Part shown: in pieces, positions 17,856-27,195 of the stretch
Layout of the letters: every line of letters begins with the position of its first letter
Numbering within the stretch: the stretch's first letter is position 1
From: JABISG01 sp963581435
Lineage (GTDB): Bacteria; Planctomycetota; Planctomycetia; Planctomycetales; Planctomycetaceae
Direction of reading: 5' to 3'
Assembly: GCA_963581435.1 (NCBI GenBank)
Contig: CAUZOL010000012.1
Coordinates: 1 to 46,420 of the forward strand
Length of the DNA: 46,420 nt
The notes under the pieces: generated by a model
Seen by the model: only the letters and a program-made list of their open reading frames with translations
The model's database searches: none
Told to the model about the DNA's origin: nothing
Position numbers and translations under genes: made by a program

Positions 17856-20706
17856 TGGATTCTGGTGGGTTGGAGGGCGTGGTCTGTTGGTAGAACTCGT
17901 CGGTCCAAACGCCGCGGGGGTCTATATCCATCATACCCATATCTCGGTAGATGTTAATACGACTACGCTCATAATCTATCCAAATTCGGATAAGACTGTT
18001 TTGAGTGTTTAGCAGCTGATTCAGGGCCTGCAGCAGGTTCAGACCCTGCTGGCCGCTGGTTGATGCCTGAACTTGTTGTTGGACACCTTGCACTACTCTT
18101 GGGGGGGCTGTCACCTCTTCAACCGTCAGGTCGAGCTGTGTCGCGGCGTCTCGCAAAGCCTGGCGGGCGGTTTCAAAGTTCTCGCGGAGCAGCCGCAACT
18201 GCCGCCAGCTCGTGCGAATATCGAGTTTGACGTCGTCTTCCAGGGCCATGTAATCTCGCCGCGCCCGCTGATACTGGATCAGTGCGAGCCGATAGTCGTT
18301 TCGCTCGGAAATCTGATCGAGCGGAGCCGTAAACCGTGCGCCGACGCGAAAGCTGCTTCGGCGTCCACGGAAATCAAACGGGTTTTCGCCCCGATTACCG
18401 ATCAACGGCCGCGTGCGAACATCTCCCTCGGCGACGATGTCCAGCACGGCTTCGAGTCGGTTCGCGGCCACCTCTTGACGCCGCCGGGCGTCCATCACCT
18501 GTGCTCTGGCATTTTTCAGGTCGAGCCGATTGTCCAGCCCTTGGGCAACCGACTCCTCCCGCCCGAGTTGGAATTGACGCAACTGAATCAGTTCGACTCG
18601 CGCACCCGCCTGAATCGGCTGCAGGCCCTGTGCGACTTTCAGCAGCCGTTCACGTTGTCTGCTGAGTGTGGTGAATGCCAACTGACGAGCGTCAAGGTTG
18701 ATATCGTTTTGGCTCAGCGTTTTGATGACATCATCCAGTTGATTTTCGATCTCCCCATAGTCCTGCTGTAAGCTGAAGTAAAACCGTCGGTCCTGCTTGA
18801 TGTTGCGGCGAACGAGGTCACGTCTCGCTTCCGAGCTCAATCGGGCCAAACGTTCGGGCATATTCTCATCGACGCGGTCGCGGTCGGCGTCAATGACGTT
18901 GAGGCCGTATTGGCGAACGTCGAGTTGCAGTTGCTTGAGTCCGGCGGCGACAGTCCGCAGACCGGCCAGATCGGGGTCCGCCGTGTCCAGGTCTGAGACG
19001 ACGTGGACAAAATCGGTGATTTGCCGTTCGAGATCGAAGAACGGAGCATCGATCAGCCTGAACTGTTTCAGCAGTGTTTCGTCGAGCGTCAAGTGAAAGT
19101 CGGGAGGGAGTCCCAATTGAATCTTGAACTGGTCAAGACTATCGAGCAGGCCCACCTGCGCCTCGTTCAGATCGTTGCGGGCGTTGGCCAGCGTCGTTTC
19201 AAGCTGGGCGACCGAGAGAGTGACCGTCTCCGTCCGCAATCGCGCAACGATTTCGTTAACCGCTGTGCGAAAATCTTCTGCGTCGCTGGAATCCCTGAAC
19301 TGTCTGAGCTGTTGCTCCTGTTCTTCGCTCAAAGTACCCTGCCACTGCAATTGCTTGCGCTCGGCATTGTAGGTCAGTCGTACTGCAAGTGCGGCCGGGA
19401 TTTGCAGGTTCTCAGGCAGGGCAGGCAGATCGACGGCTGTCGTCTCGGGTGTTTGCGACGTCACCGCTCGTAGCAGTTCCACTTGATTCTCGAGTTGCCG
19501 AATGTTGTTCTGCCGATTCGCCACCCCTTGTGTCTGCTGCAGGATTCCCAGATAGTTGCCGACGACGCCGGCAAAGAACGTCTTTCGGAATCGCGCCAGA
19601 TCGCGGGTTGAATACAGTGTGTTGCGTTCGGCCTGTGTCAGCCCTTCCAGAACCACCTTGCGGCCGGCTCCCAACAACAAGGGTTGAACCAACGAGTAAG
19701 ACAGCGTGGATGCCGTGTTAGTCTGATTTGGACCGGCAAACAGCCAAACCGTATTGTTGGCAAGCTCGACAGCCATCTGTCCGCCGGCGGGCAGAAGTTG
19801 ACTCACGCCGAAGCGCTTGTTCGTCGTCAGTGAATTCTGCGTGCGTGGAATCGAATTGAAGGTGGCGTCGGCCGTTGGCTCTCGACCGCCGATCCCCAGA
19901 TAACGGACTTGGAATTGGAAACGGTCGAACGTCAGGTCGAGGGCATCCAGATACAGGTTCTCGATCTGTGTCTGGTATTCGCGGCTGTTGATGTAGGAGA
20001 GTTCCAATGCCTGTTGTAACTGCATGTTATCGATGCCGTACCGCTGTGTTCCAGGTGCCCGGGCCGCCGCGTTACCCGCGCCACCTTCTGCCGAATACTC
20101 TTCCCCGGTTTCAATCTCCTCGGTTTCAAACTCAGCGGCTGTTTGGATGATCGAACCCTCGTCCGAAACGGCGGCTTCTGCCGGCACCGGCGGGAGAATC
20201 GTGTCGCCATCGAGGGGGACGGGCATGTTACCGTCTTCAGACGGCGCCAACCCAAACGGCTCCAGCCATTGAGGATTCTCAATCGATAACGTCGTGCCGA
20301 ATTTGTGCCAACTCTTTGATTGCCGAATGCCGTTGACCCGCTTCATGTAGACGCTGGCCGCCGGATCATCGGGGGGCAGCGGTCCTTTGTCGGGTGGATA
20401 CGCATCGAACAGGCGGCTCGCCGGATCGGGCGTGATGTCGATTCGTGGCAAGACCCAGCGGTCATCGGTCATCTTTTCCGGAAGCAGGTCGTACACTTCG
20501 TTATCGGCGTTTCGTCGCCAGAACGACCGCGAGCAACCGGCCAACGTGGCGACGACGAGCAACAGCGACATGAAGCACGCTGGTGCCGATCGGCGGATGG
20601 GCCGGTGTCGATCATGTCGACGCTGATTGGTGTTCGAGAGCATCGATTGCTGGGCCAGTTTAATGTCATACTTCAGTGGAGCCGGAATGAACCGGAACGT
20701 ATTCAT
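17587..20706 (-). CDS. Long TolC-family outer-membrane lipoprotein
   Basis: The 1039-residue product is an outer-membrane efflux channel protein about twice the usual TolC length. A lipoprotein signal is clear: LLLVVATLAGC with the acylated Cys near residue 58. The C-terminal half has the TolC-type repeats and helical hairpins (for example NRLDLKNARAQVMDARRRQEV and the closing RSRINIYRDMGMMDIDPRGVW). The start codon directly follows the MarR gene stop (TAA then ATG), implying coupled translation. The last roughly 90 residues overlap the adaptor start out of frame and are low-complexity, so either the genes truly overlap or a frameshift has removed the normal stop. The channel would form the outer part of the MacAB-like pump. 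Confidence 0.85.
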   Translation of the reverse strand: MNTFRFIPAPLKYDIKLAQQSMLSNTNQRRHDRHRPIRRSAPACFMSLLLVVATLAGCSRSFWRRNADNEVYDLLPEKMTDDRWVLPRIDITPDPASRLFDAYPPDKGPLPPDDPAASVYMKRVNGIRQSKSWHKFGTTLSIENPQWLEPFGLAPSEDGNMPVPLDGDTILPPVPAEAAVSDEGSIIQTAAEFETEEIETGEEYSAEGGAGNAAARAPGTQRYGIDNMQLQQALELSYINSREYQTQIENLYLDALDLTFDRFQFQVRYLGIGGREPTADATFNSIPRTQNSLTTNKRFGVSQLLPAGGQMAVELANNTVWLFAGPNQTNTASTLSYSLVQPLLLGAGRKVVLEGLTQAERNTLYSTRDLARFRKTFFAGVVGNYLGILQQTQGVANRQNNIRQLENQVELLRAVTSQTPETTAVDLPALPENLQIPAALAVRLTYNAERKQLQWQGTLSEEQEQQLRQFRDSSDAEDFRTAVNEIVARLRTETVTLSVAQLETTLANARNDLNEAQVGLLDSLDQFKIQLGLPPDFHLTLDETLLKQFRLIDAPFFDLERQITDFVHVVSDLDTADPDLAGLRTVAAGLKQLQLDVRQYGLNVIDADRDRVDENMPERLARLSSEARRDLVRRNIKQDRRFYFSLQQDYGEIENQLDDVIKTLSQNDINLDARQLAFTTLSRQRERLLKVAQGLQPIQAGARVELIQLRQFQLGREESVAQGLDNRLDLKNARAQVMDARRRQEVAANRLEAVLDIVAEGDVRTRPLIGNRGENPFDFRGRRSSFRVGARFTAPLDQISERNDYRLALIQYQRARRDYMALEDDVKLDIRTSWRQLRLLRENFETARQALRDAATQLDLTVEEVTAPPRVVQGVQQQVQASTSGQQGLNLLQALNQLLNTQNSLIRIWIDYERSRINIYRDMGMMDIDPRGVWTDEFYQQTTPSNPPESNDTSKQFEKPIVLRVPNDRGPVLARRGSDGKPPGRTADGQFALPRKIELNEKPLRSPVAGSGLRGRVLGDSIGDGGQNQTVRQSGHGDR

Positions 20707-21273
20707 TTATGCAGAACGTCGAAGCAATTCGTCGGAATGAGTGAGTTGTTCGTTGTCATTTGAAGTATCGATTTCGCTCGCCGCTTGCGTCTCTGCCAGT
20801 CTTTCGGCGAAAACATCCAACAGGCCCGACAGCTGTCCCAGCCAGTCTGCTTCAAACCGACTCAATACGTTTTCAAACTGGCGGCCGTAGGCGAGTTCAC
20901 AATCGGCCAGCAACTGTCGTCCGCGTTCGGAAAGCATCAACAGGCGTTTCCGCTGATCGTGTTTCGACCGCAATCGATAAAGCAAGCCATCGGCTCGCAT
21001 GCGGCTCACTAACCCGCTCACGCTCGATTCCGATTGCCCCAGACCCGTGGCTAACTCCGTCTGAGAACACCCCTGCGCCGACGATCGCCCAATGAATTGC
21101 AATGCGGCAAACCGCGCTTTGTTCAACCGGAAGGCAGAAAAATCGACCGTCAGCAGTTCTTCAACGACGTCCGCAGCACGGCGAATTGACGAAACGACCT
21201 GTGCGGCCAATGCATCGCCGCCGTGCGGCTGCATTTCCGCAGTATCGTGCTGTATTTCGTGACGAACGATCAT
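20707..21273 (-). CDS. MarR-family transcriptional regulator
   Basis: The 188-residue protein has the MarR winged helix-turn-helix: FAALQFIGRSSAQGCSQTELATGLG, the recognition helix region QSESSVSGLVSRMRADGLLYR, and the wing SKHDQRKRLLMLSERGRQLL. MarR proteins are dimeric repressors that often sense small phenolic or toxic compounds and control efflux genes. This one is the first gene of the efflux operon and its stop abuts the TolC start, so it probably autoregulates the whole unit. The ATG at 21273 is preferred over a GTG at 21306. I could not identify an operator with confidence in the divergent region upstream. Ligand unknown. Confidence 0.88.
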   Translation of the reverse strand: MIVRHEIQHDTAEMQPHGGDALAAQVVSSIRRAADVVEELLTVDFSAFRLNKARFAALQFIGRSSAQGCSQTELATGLGQSESSVSGLVSRMRADGLLYRLRSKHDQRKRLLMLSERGRQLLADCELAYGRQFENVLSRFEADWLGQLSGLLDVFAERLAETQAASEIDTSNDNEQLTHSDELLRRSA

Positions 21274-21582
21274 GAAACCGTAACTCGAAATTGCCTTCAG
21301 CGGCACCTGTGGTGGATGGTGGCCGATACGATCCGGCCGAATTTATCCCACGAATTGCCGTTAACATCGGCAGGGTTTGCCCGACCGGAATAAACCTTCG
21401 CTTATTCATATTTCGGCTGCGAACGGTTCGCGGGTTAAGGGGAATCTGCTTAAACTGGCGGAAGGTGGAGTGCTGCATGGCGGGAAGTTCTTTTCCAGCA
21501 TCAGGTTCCGTCTGAAACGCAACCCGACTGACATCACCAATTTATCCACAACCTGGAACCGACATCGGCCTGGAGATTGACC
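21274..21582. other. Divergent regulatory region between the MarR operon and the sulfatase
   Basis: This 309-nt gap separates the start of the MarR-led efflux operon from the plus-strand sulfatase. It should contain both promoters and, by analogy with other MarR systems, an operator for the regulator. I saw no convincing inverted repeat of the right size. GGAG at 21572-21575, 7 nt before ATG 21583, marks the sulfatase ribosome site. Confidence 0.4.
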
Positions 21583-23016
<1,434 letters not shown>

Positions 23017-23034
23017 TCGCGGGTTTGCTGAGAT

Positions 23035-23056
23035 CCCACGGGGCGTCGCCCGTGGG
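23035..23056. repeat. REP-like GC palindrome, copy 2
   Basis: CCCACGGG and CCCGTGGG arms around GCGTCG lie between the convergent sulfatase and membrane-protein genes, 12 nt before the latter's stop codon. Same family as the copies at 14863 and 39770. It may act as a two-way transcription or RNA-stability signal. Confidence 0.65.
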
Positions 23057-23067
23057 CTTTGGGGATG

Positions 23068-23742
23068 CTATTCCTTGATCAGCACTTCATCGACTGCCTT
23101 TTTGATCTCTTCGCCGATGTCGATGTCGTACGGTTCCTCGGGAAGATCGGCGTCGTCGGCCAGTTTCTTGCATTGGGTTAGGATTTCGCGAAGTTCCTCA
23201 TCGGTCAGCGTCTCTTTCAACGACGGATTGCCATTTTGGTCGTTAACGGAGATCGAAGCCGTCAGCGTTTCAAATTGGCTCCGCGTAATTGTATCGTCGA
23301 AAACGCCGCAAGCCACGCGCTGCAATGTCAGTTGGCCTTCGGATTTTTCCTCATCGGAGAGATCCGACGCAATCACGTAGTGCCTCTCCATATGCTGGCA
23401 CATCCCAACCATCATGATCGGCCCCTGGAGGATATTGCCCAGAAGCTGTGTAACTTCCTCAGTGGTGATGTCGCCCGCTTTGTACGCATTCTTGACGCGA
23501 TCAACCTGTACTATGATCGTCTCTTTGTCGTCGTCATCCATGTCGGAACTTTGAATTCCCTGGACCGTCGCGTCGTGGATAACTTCAACAACGGTATCAA
23601 CAGCACCGGTAATCATCCGATAGACGGCAAAGGATAATCCGCCACAGATGAGAACGACGACCAATACCACCGCGAGAATGACGTAGAGAACCGTGTTGCT
23701 TGAACCTTTTGTCGGTTCTCCAAATTCATCGACTTGCGACAT
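23068..23742 (-). CDS. Single-pass membrane protein of unknown function
   Basis: The 224-residue protein starts MSQVDEFGEPTKGSSN, has one membrane helix (about residues 18-40, VLYVILAVVLVVVLICGG) and an acidic, mostly helical outer domain of about 180 residues, with segments such as DMDDDDKETIIVQVDRVK. I do not recognise a family. The start at ATG 23742 is chosen because the longer frame runs into the upstream gene's coding region and lacks similarity. It is 37 nt after the stop of the Tsr3-like gene, so the two may be cotranscribed. It ends with TAG. A cell-envelope location is likely from the topology; no function is proposed. Confidence 0.6.
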   Translation of the reverse strand: MSQVDEFGEPTKGSSNTVLYVILAVVLVVVLICGGLSFAVYRMITGAVDTVVEVIHDATVQGIQSSDMDDDDKETIIVQVDRVKNAYKAGDITTEEVTQLLGNILQGPIMMVGMCQHMERHYVIASDLSDEEKSEGQLTLQRVACGVFDDTITRSQFETLTASISVNDQNGNPSLKETLTDEELREILTQCKKLADDADLPEEPYDIDIGEEIKKAVDEVLIKE

Positions 23743-23779
23743 GGTTGTTTCTCGTGAAGGGAAAAGTGAATTCGGTGTT

Positions 23780-24280
23780 TCAGTCGGTGGATGGTGCTGG
23801 CGTGCCCATTGTCTTCGTCGGTGTTTCACCGTTCGTCACGCCGTTGAGCGTTAGAAACGCTTCCGCCCAGTAGTAGTCATCAAGCAAGCCGGCGGTATCG
23901 CGGCCGAGGATTGTGTAGGCGACGTACACCGCCTCAATTGTCGCCAGCCCCGCGTGCGGATTCTCGAAAGTCTTGGAGACGCGTGGATAGGCCGTGGTCC
24001 AATCGGGCAGACTTCGCACGGGCAGATCGTCGTAGTCGCTTCCCATCTGCTCGGCCCATCGCCACGTTCCGTCGAGAAACAACAGCCCGCAATCGATGTC
24101 GTCGCTGCTCAACTGTGGGCCACCGAAACCAATCCGTACGTAGCCTTCGAGTGAATCGGCTCGGCCATTTGAGAACTTATGGAACGAGAATCCGTCCCGT
24201 CCGCGCAACGGTTCGACGGTGCACTTCTTTCGCCGTTCTTTTGGGTGGACGACGAACAGAGTCGGAGGAAAATCAGACAC
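23780..24280 (-). CDS. Tsr3/DTW-like aminocarboxypropyltransferase candidate
   Basis: The 166-residue protein resembles the Tsr3 (DUF367) and DTW families, which transfer an aminocarboxypropyl (acp) group from S-adenosylmethionine to rRNA or tRNA. Three blocks fit in order: the N-terminal HPKERRKKCTVEPLRG (compare the D/H-P-K-x-C-S block of Tsr3), LLFLDGTWRWAEQM (the DxTW-type motif), and the C-terminal LATIEAVYVAYTILGR with LLDDYYWAEAFLTLN, close to the Tsr3 ending with an EA helix and W-x-x-x-FLxLN. In eukaryotes and archaea Tsr3 modifies small-subunit rRNA. The protein is cytosolic. Its neighbours are a coiled-coil protein upstream and a membrane protein downstream. Family membership is my reading from memory; the substrate is unknown. 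Confidence 0.6.
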   Translation of the reverse strand: MSDFPPTLFVVHPKERRKKCTVEPLRGRDGFSFHKFSNGRADSLEGYVRIGFGGPQLSSDDIDCGLLFLDGTWRWAEQMGSDYDDLPVRSLPDWTTAYPRVSKTFENPHAGLATIEAVYVAYTILGRDTAGLLDDYYWAEAFLTLNGVTNGETPTKTMGTPAPSTD

Positions 24281-24315
24281 GGGCGTAGCGTTCGGATGGG
24301 GGAGAACGTCAGATG

Positions 24316-24501
24316 TCAGCCTTCGGATTGAATCTTCTCAATCTGCTGCTGCAGGTCGGCAATCTCTGCTTCCAGCCGCGGAACCTCCGCAGGATCATCG
24401 GGCTGATTTCGGGCATACCCCAGCAATTGGTGCAGCTTGGCAAGTTTCTTGCGCGCGACGTCAATCTGCTTCTTCTGTTTCTTATTCAACTTGGAAGACA
24501 T
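24316..24501 (-). CDS. Small coiled-coil protein
   Basis: The 61-residue protein is highly charged and wholly helical in appearance. It begins MSSKLNKKQKKQIDVARKK and ends with EAEIADLQQQIEKIQSEG, a heptad-like coiled coil. It is not a shadow of a larger frame, and small proteins of this type occur in planctomycete genomes. It lies 35 nt upstream of the Tsr3-like gene on the same strand, so the two could be cotranscribed. The basic N-terminus could bind nucleic acid or ribosomes, but this is speculation. Confidence 0.6.
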   Translation of the reverse strand: MSSKLNKKQKKQIDVARKKLAKLHQLLGYARNQPDDPAEVPRLEAEIADLQQQIEKIQSEG

Positions 24502-24680
24502 GGCAGATTCCGCTATGGACTAAATGCTGTGGATCAGATTCCGAGTTGCCCCGCCGATTCGCTCCGCATAGAGTGGAAAGCGAAAAGCCGCAAATGAATT
24601 AGGATGCAGCTTAACGTAGAACGGAGACGAAACCCAGTAACATGGGTTTCGCGCTAGTTGACACCAAGCGAGCGACATCA

Positions 24681-24776
24681 AGCGAGCGGTCGGCTTTATG
24701 CCGGCTGTTGGGCTTCATCAGTTCAAAGCACATAGACTCATGATAATACCCGCCGGCTTAAAGCCGGCGACTCGCC
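24681..24776. repeat. Imperfect inverted repeat, family A, copy 1
   Basis: The left arm at 24681-24705 contains TCGGCTTTATGCCGGC; the right arm at about 24752-24776 is its reverse complement at about 20 of 25 positions. The loop is about 46 nt. Copy 2, with the same arms, is at 26908. A partial extra copy of the AGCGAGCG start lies at 24668. These occupy most of the 319-nt gap (24502-24820) between the divergent coiled-coil and methyltransferase genes; nothing else is seen there. It looks like a non-autonomous interspersed element or a REP pair. Confidence 0.65.
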
Positions 24777-24820
24777 TACTTTATTAACTCATCTCGTTGC
24801 AGGACATCGAAAACGAATCC

Positions 24821-26029
24821 ATGGCAGAGTTTCAGAAGATCATTCGGGACGCGCTCGTTACGGGGGATTGCCTTGCGCTGTCGTTGAGCAAACGGCGGAA
24901 GGTTGCCGACGATATGCCGCATAAGCTGACGGTGCGGCCGGTCATCGTTAGCGATGCGACCGTCTATCAATTTGCATCGCGGCGAGACGGATTGGAGACA
25001 CACGAGAATCTCGAGCCGGCCGATGCCAATCGCAGAGTCGCAGAATTGTTTGGTGCAGCCTACGCGCACTGCCATCTCTTCACCGTGAAAGCCGACTACA
25101 TGGCCCGCGCTGCCACGGGCGGATCGATTCGCGTCCGCAAATCGGCAGCGACAAAAACTCGCCGTGTGAAGACGCACAATCGCGCGAAGAATTATCTCAT
25201 CGCCGACGGCGAACCGTGCCCGTTTCTTATCGAGATCGGCGTGATGACGCCGGCCGGACGCGTCCACAGTTCCAAGTACCAGAAGTTTCGGCAGATCAAT
25301 CGGTACCTGGAACTGGTGAACGACGTTTACGACCAATTGCCCACCGAAGGGACTTTGAACGTCGTCGATTTTGGCTGCGGCAAGAGTTATTTGACATTTG
25401 CGTTGCACTATTTGCTGACGAACGTGCATGCGAGATCGGTACACATTGTCGGCCTCGACCGGAAGACCGATGTCATCAACAACTGTCGGGAAATTGCGAA
25501 ACGACTGAACTGCGCCGGGCTGGAGTTTCAGGAAGGAGACATCAGCGTCCACGAAGCAAACGAGCCGGTTCATCTGGCGGTGTCGCTGCACGCCTGCGAC
25601 ACCGCAACCGATGACGCGCTGGCGCAGGCGATTCGTTGGAGGGCCGATGTCATCCTCGCGGTCCCCTGTTGTCAGCACGAACTGGCAAACAAAATTGACA
25701 GTCCCGCGCTCGCCGGGCTGCTCAGGCACGGCATCCTGAAGGAACGATTCGCCGCCGAAGCAACCGACGGACTGCGAGCCGCTGCGCTGGAGATTTGCGG
25801 TTACCGAACGCAGGTCGTCGAATTCATCGACATGGAACACACACCAAAAAACATTCTGCTGCGGGCCACCAGAGCCGCGACCGACAGCCGGCGGATCGAT
25901 CAATTTGTGGAAGAATACAAACGACTCAAAGAATCGGCCGGTTTGGAGTCGATCTATTTAGAAGAGGCTCTGGGCGCATTGTTAACCCAGCAACTCGCCC
26001 GACAGCCCGCAAGCGTCGAACAGCGCTGA
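24821..26029 (+). CDS. SAM-dependent methyltransferase (Methyltransf_32-like)
   Basis: The 402-residue cytosolic protein has an N-terminal domain of about 170 residues, with a basic stretch VRKSAATKTRRVKTHNRAKNY, then a class I methyltransferase domain. Its SAM-binding motif I is NVVDFGCGKSYLTFAL, and later segments ISVHEANEPVHLAVSLHACD and DVILAVPCCQHEL match the Methyltransf_32 family, whose members include METTL25-like proteins. The CCQHEL motif is typical of this group. A nucleic acid or ribosomal substrate is possible given the basic region and the nearby Tsr3-like gene, but not shown. An in-frame TTG at 24797 is an alternative start. The next gene begins 6 nt after its stop. Confidence 0.8.
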   Translation: MAEFQKIIRDALVTGDCLALSLSKRRKVADDMPHKLTVRPVIVSDATVYQFASRRDGLETHENLEPADANRRVAELFGAAYAHCHLFTVKADYMARAATGGSIRVRKSAATKTRRVKTHNRAKNYLIADGEPCPFLIEIGVMTPAGRVHSSKYQKFRQINRYLELVNDVYDQLPTEGTLNVVDFGCGKSYLTFALHYLLTNVHARSVHIVGLDRKTDVINNCREIAKRLNCAGLEFQEGDISVHEANEPVHLAVSLHACDTATDDALAQAIRWRADVILAVPCCQHELANKIDSPALAGLLRHGILKERFAAEATDGLRAAALEICGYRTQVVEFIDMEHTPKNILLRATRAATDSRRIDQFVEEYKRLKESAGLESIYLEEALGALLTQQLARQPASVEQR

Positions 26030-26035
26030 ACGCCA

Positions 26036-26878
26036 ATGACCGAACGACACGAGATCAGAAACTCTGCCGACGATGAACGGTTGGATGTACCGAAACCGTC
26101 GCTGGGGTCGCGCGTCGTGTCGAATCTTGGAACGCTGATTGTTACCGCGATCATGGTTGGCGGCATCTGGTGGTGGACGGTCGGCATGACGGAGCCGAAG
26201 CCGGAAGACTCACCGCAGACTGCGGAGACTGACCCGGCCCAAGACGATTCGCCCAGCCATGCAGCCAATGGTGACAGCAAGAGCGAACCGGTCGTCCAAC
26301 CGCCATCAACCAACGGTCATGCCGCCGCCGACGTTCGCACGCCGGAGATCACTTCGGACGACGCGACGCAATTCGATGCCGCGCGGACGAGTTGGCAGGA
26401 CCCGTTTTTCCCGTCACATTGGAAAGCGGATGGTTGGAACTTCCGGCCCGCAGCAATGCAATCGAACGGGAACAAGCCAGCATCGGCTACGTTCCGCCGC
26501 GACTACAGAAAAATCACTGTTGAGTGCCTCATCGCGCCGCTGGGCAAATCAGGACGATTTCAAATTCGATTGTTTGCACCGACGACCGACACGCTGATGC
26601 AGGCCGAGTTTTCGCGCGAGGTGGTTAAGATTTCTTCCATCATCAAAGGGAAGCGGACGCTCATTAAGCAGCGGCGATTTTCCGTGCCATTTGTTTTGGA
26701 GAAACCGACGAAACTGCGGCTGACAGCGACCGGCAACCGCGTGCTGGTGATCTGCAACGGGACCAGGGTAGTCAATTGCAGTCAGCCGGCCGAACAGTCG
26801 GGAAGGCCGCTACAGCTCAGTTTTCGCACCGAAGGAGGCGGTTTTCGTATTTCCAGCCTGGGGCTGGAAGGAGAATGA
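26036..26878 (+). CDS. Single-pass membrane protein with a predicted beta-sandwich domain
   Basis: The 280-residue protein has a cytosolic N-terminus, one membrane helix (about residues 32-50, GTLIVTAIMVGGIWWWTVG), a long Pro/Ser/Asp-rich linker (about 50-110) and a C-terminal domain of alternating beta-strand pattern (FRRDYRKITVECLIAPL ... GRPLQLSFRTEGGGFRISS) that resembles the concanavalin/LamG-like fold of DUF1080 proteins. The match is by pattern only. The gene begins 6 nt after the methyltransferase stop, so they are cotranscribed. It probably displays a binding domain in the periplasm. No enzymatic residues are recognisable. Confidence 0.6.
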   Translation: MTERHEIRNSADDERLDVPKPSLGSRVVSNLGTLIVTAIMVGGIWWWTVGMTEPKPEDSPQTAETDPAQDDSPSHAANGDSKSEPVVQPPSTNGHAAADVRTPEITSDDATQFDAARTSWQDPFFPSHWKADGWNFRPAAMQSNGNKPASATFRRDYRKITVECLIAPLGKSGRFQIRLFAPTTDTLMQAEFSREVVKISSIIKGKRTLIKQRRFSVPFVLEKPTKLRLTATGNRVLVICNGTRVVNCSQPAEQSGRPLQLSFRTEGGGFRISSLGLEGE

Positions 26879-26907
26879 CCGTGCACGAGTTTCCGGAGAG
26901 CGATTCA

Positions 26908-27002
26908 AGCGAGCGGCCGGCTTTATGCCGGTTGAACGATTGAGTTGACGCATGCAGCGGGCGGGTGGGCTGAAACGACCGGCATAAAGCTGGCCGCTCG
27001 CT
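26908..27002. repeat. Inverted repeat, family A, copy 2
   Basis: The arms at 26908-26932 (including GCCGGCTTTATGCCGG) and 26978-27002 pair at 24 of 25 positions around a 45-nt loop. They match the arms of copy 1 at 24681. It lies in the 317-nt gap between the membrane-protein gene and the DUF1549/DUF1553 gene, where no other gene is seen. It could be a terminator-like structure or a small mobile repeat. Confidence 0.75.
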
Positions 27003-27195
27003 GGATTTTCTTCTCCGCTCGCCCGTTCATCATCTCTGCAGACCGGGCGTGCTTGCCTGTCTCTAGGCTGGGGTGATATGCTGGATAGCTGATGCGTCGA
27101 GGCGTTGACTCTCTGCGCGTAGCCACTGTTGGTTTGACGGAACGACGGTGGGGGACTCTGCCGTCAATGTTGACTCTTATCTTCGGGATGAACGC

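Noticed and set aside
24776..25903. 375-codon minus-strand frame opposite the methyltransferase
   Set aside because: It runs exactly across the methyltransferase and has no family-like segments.
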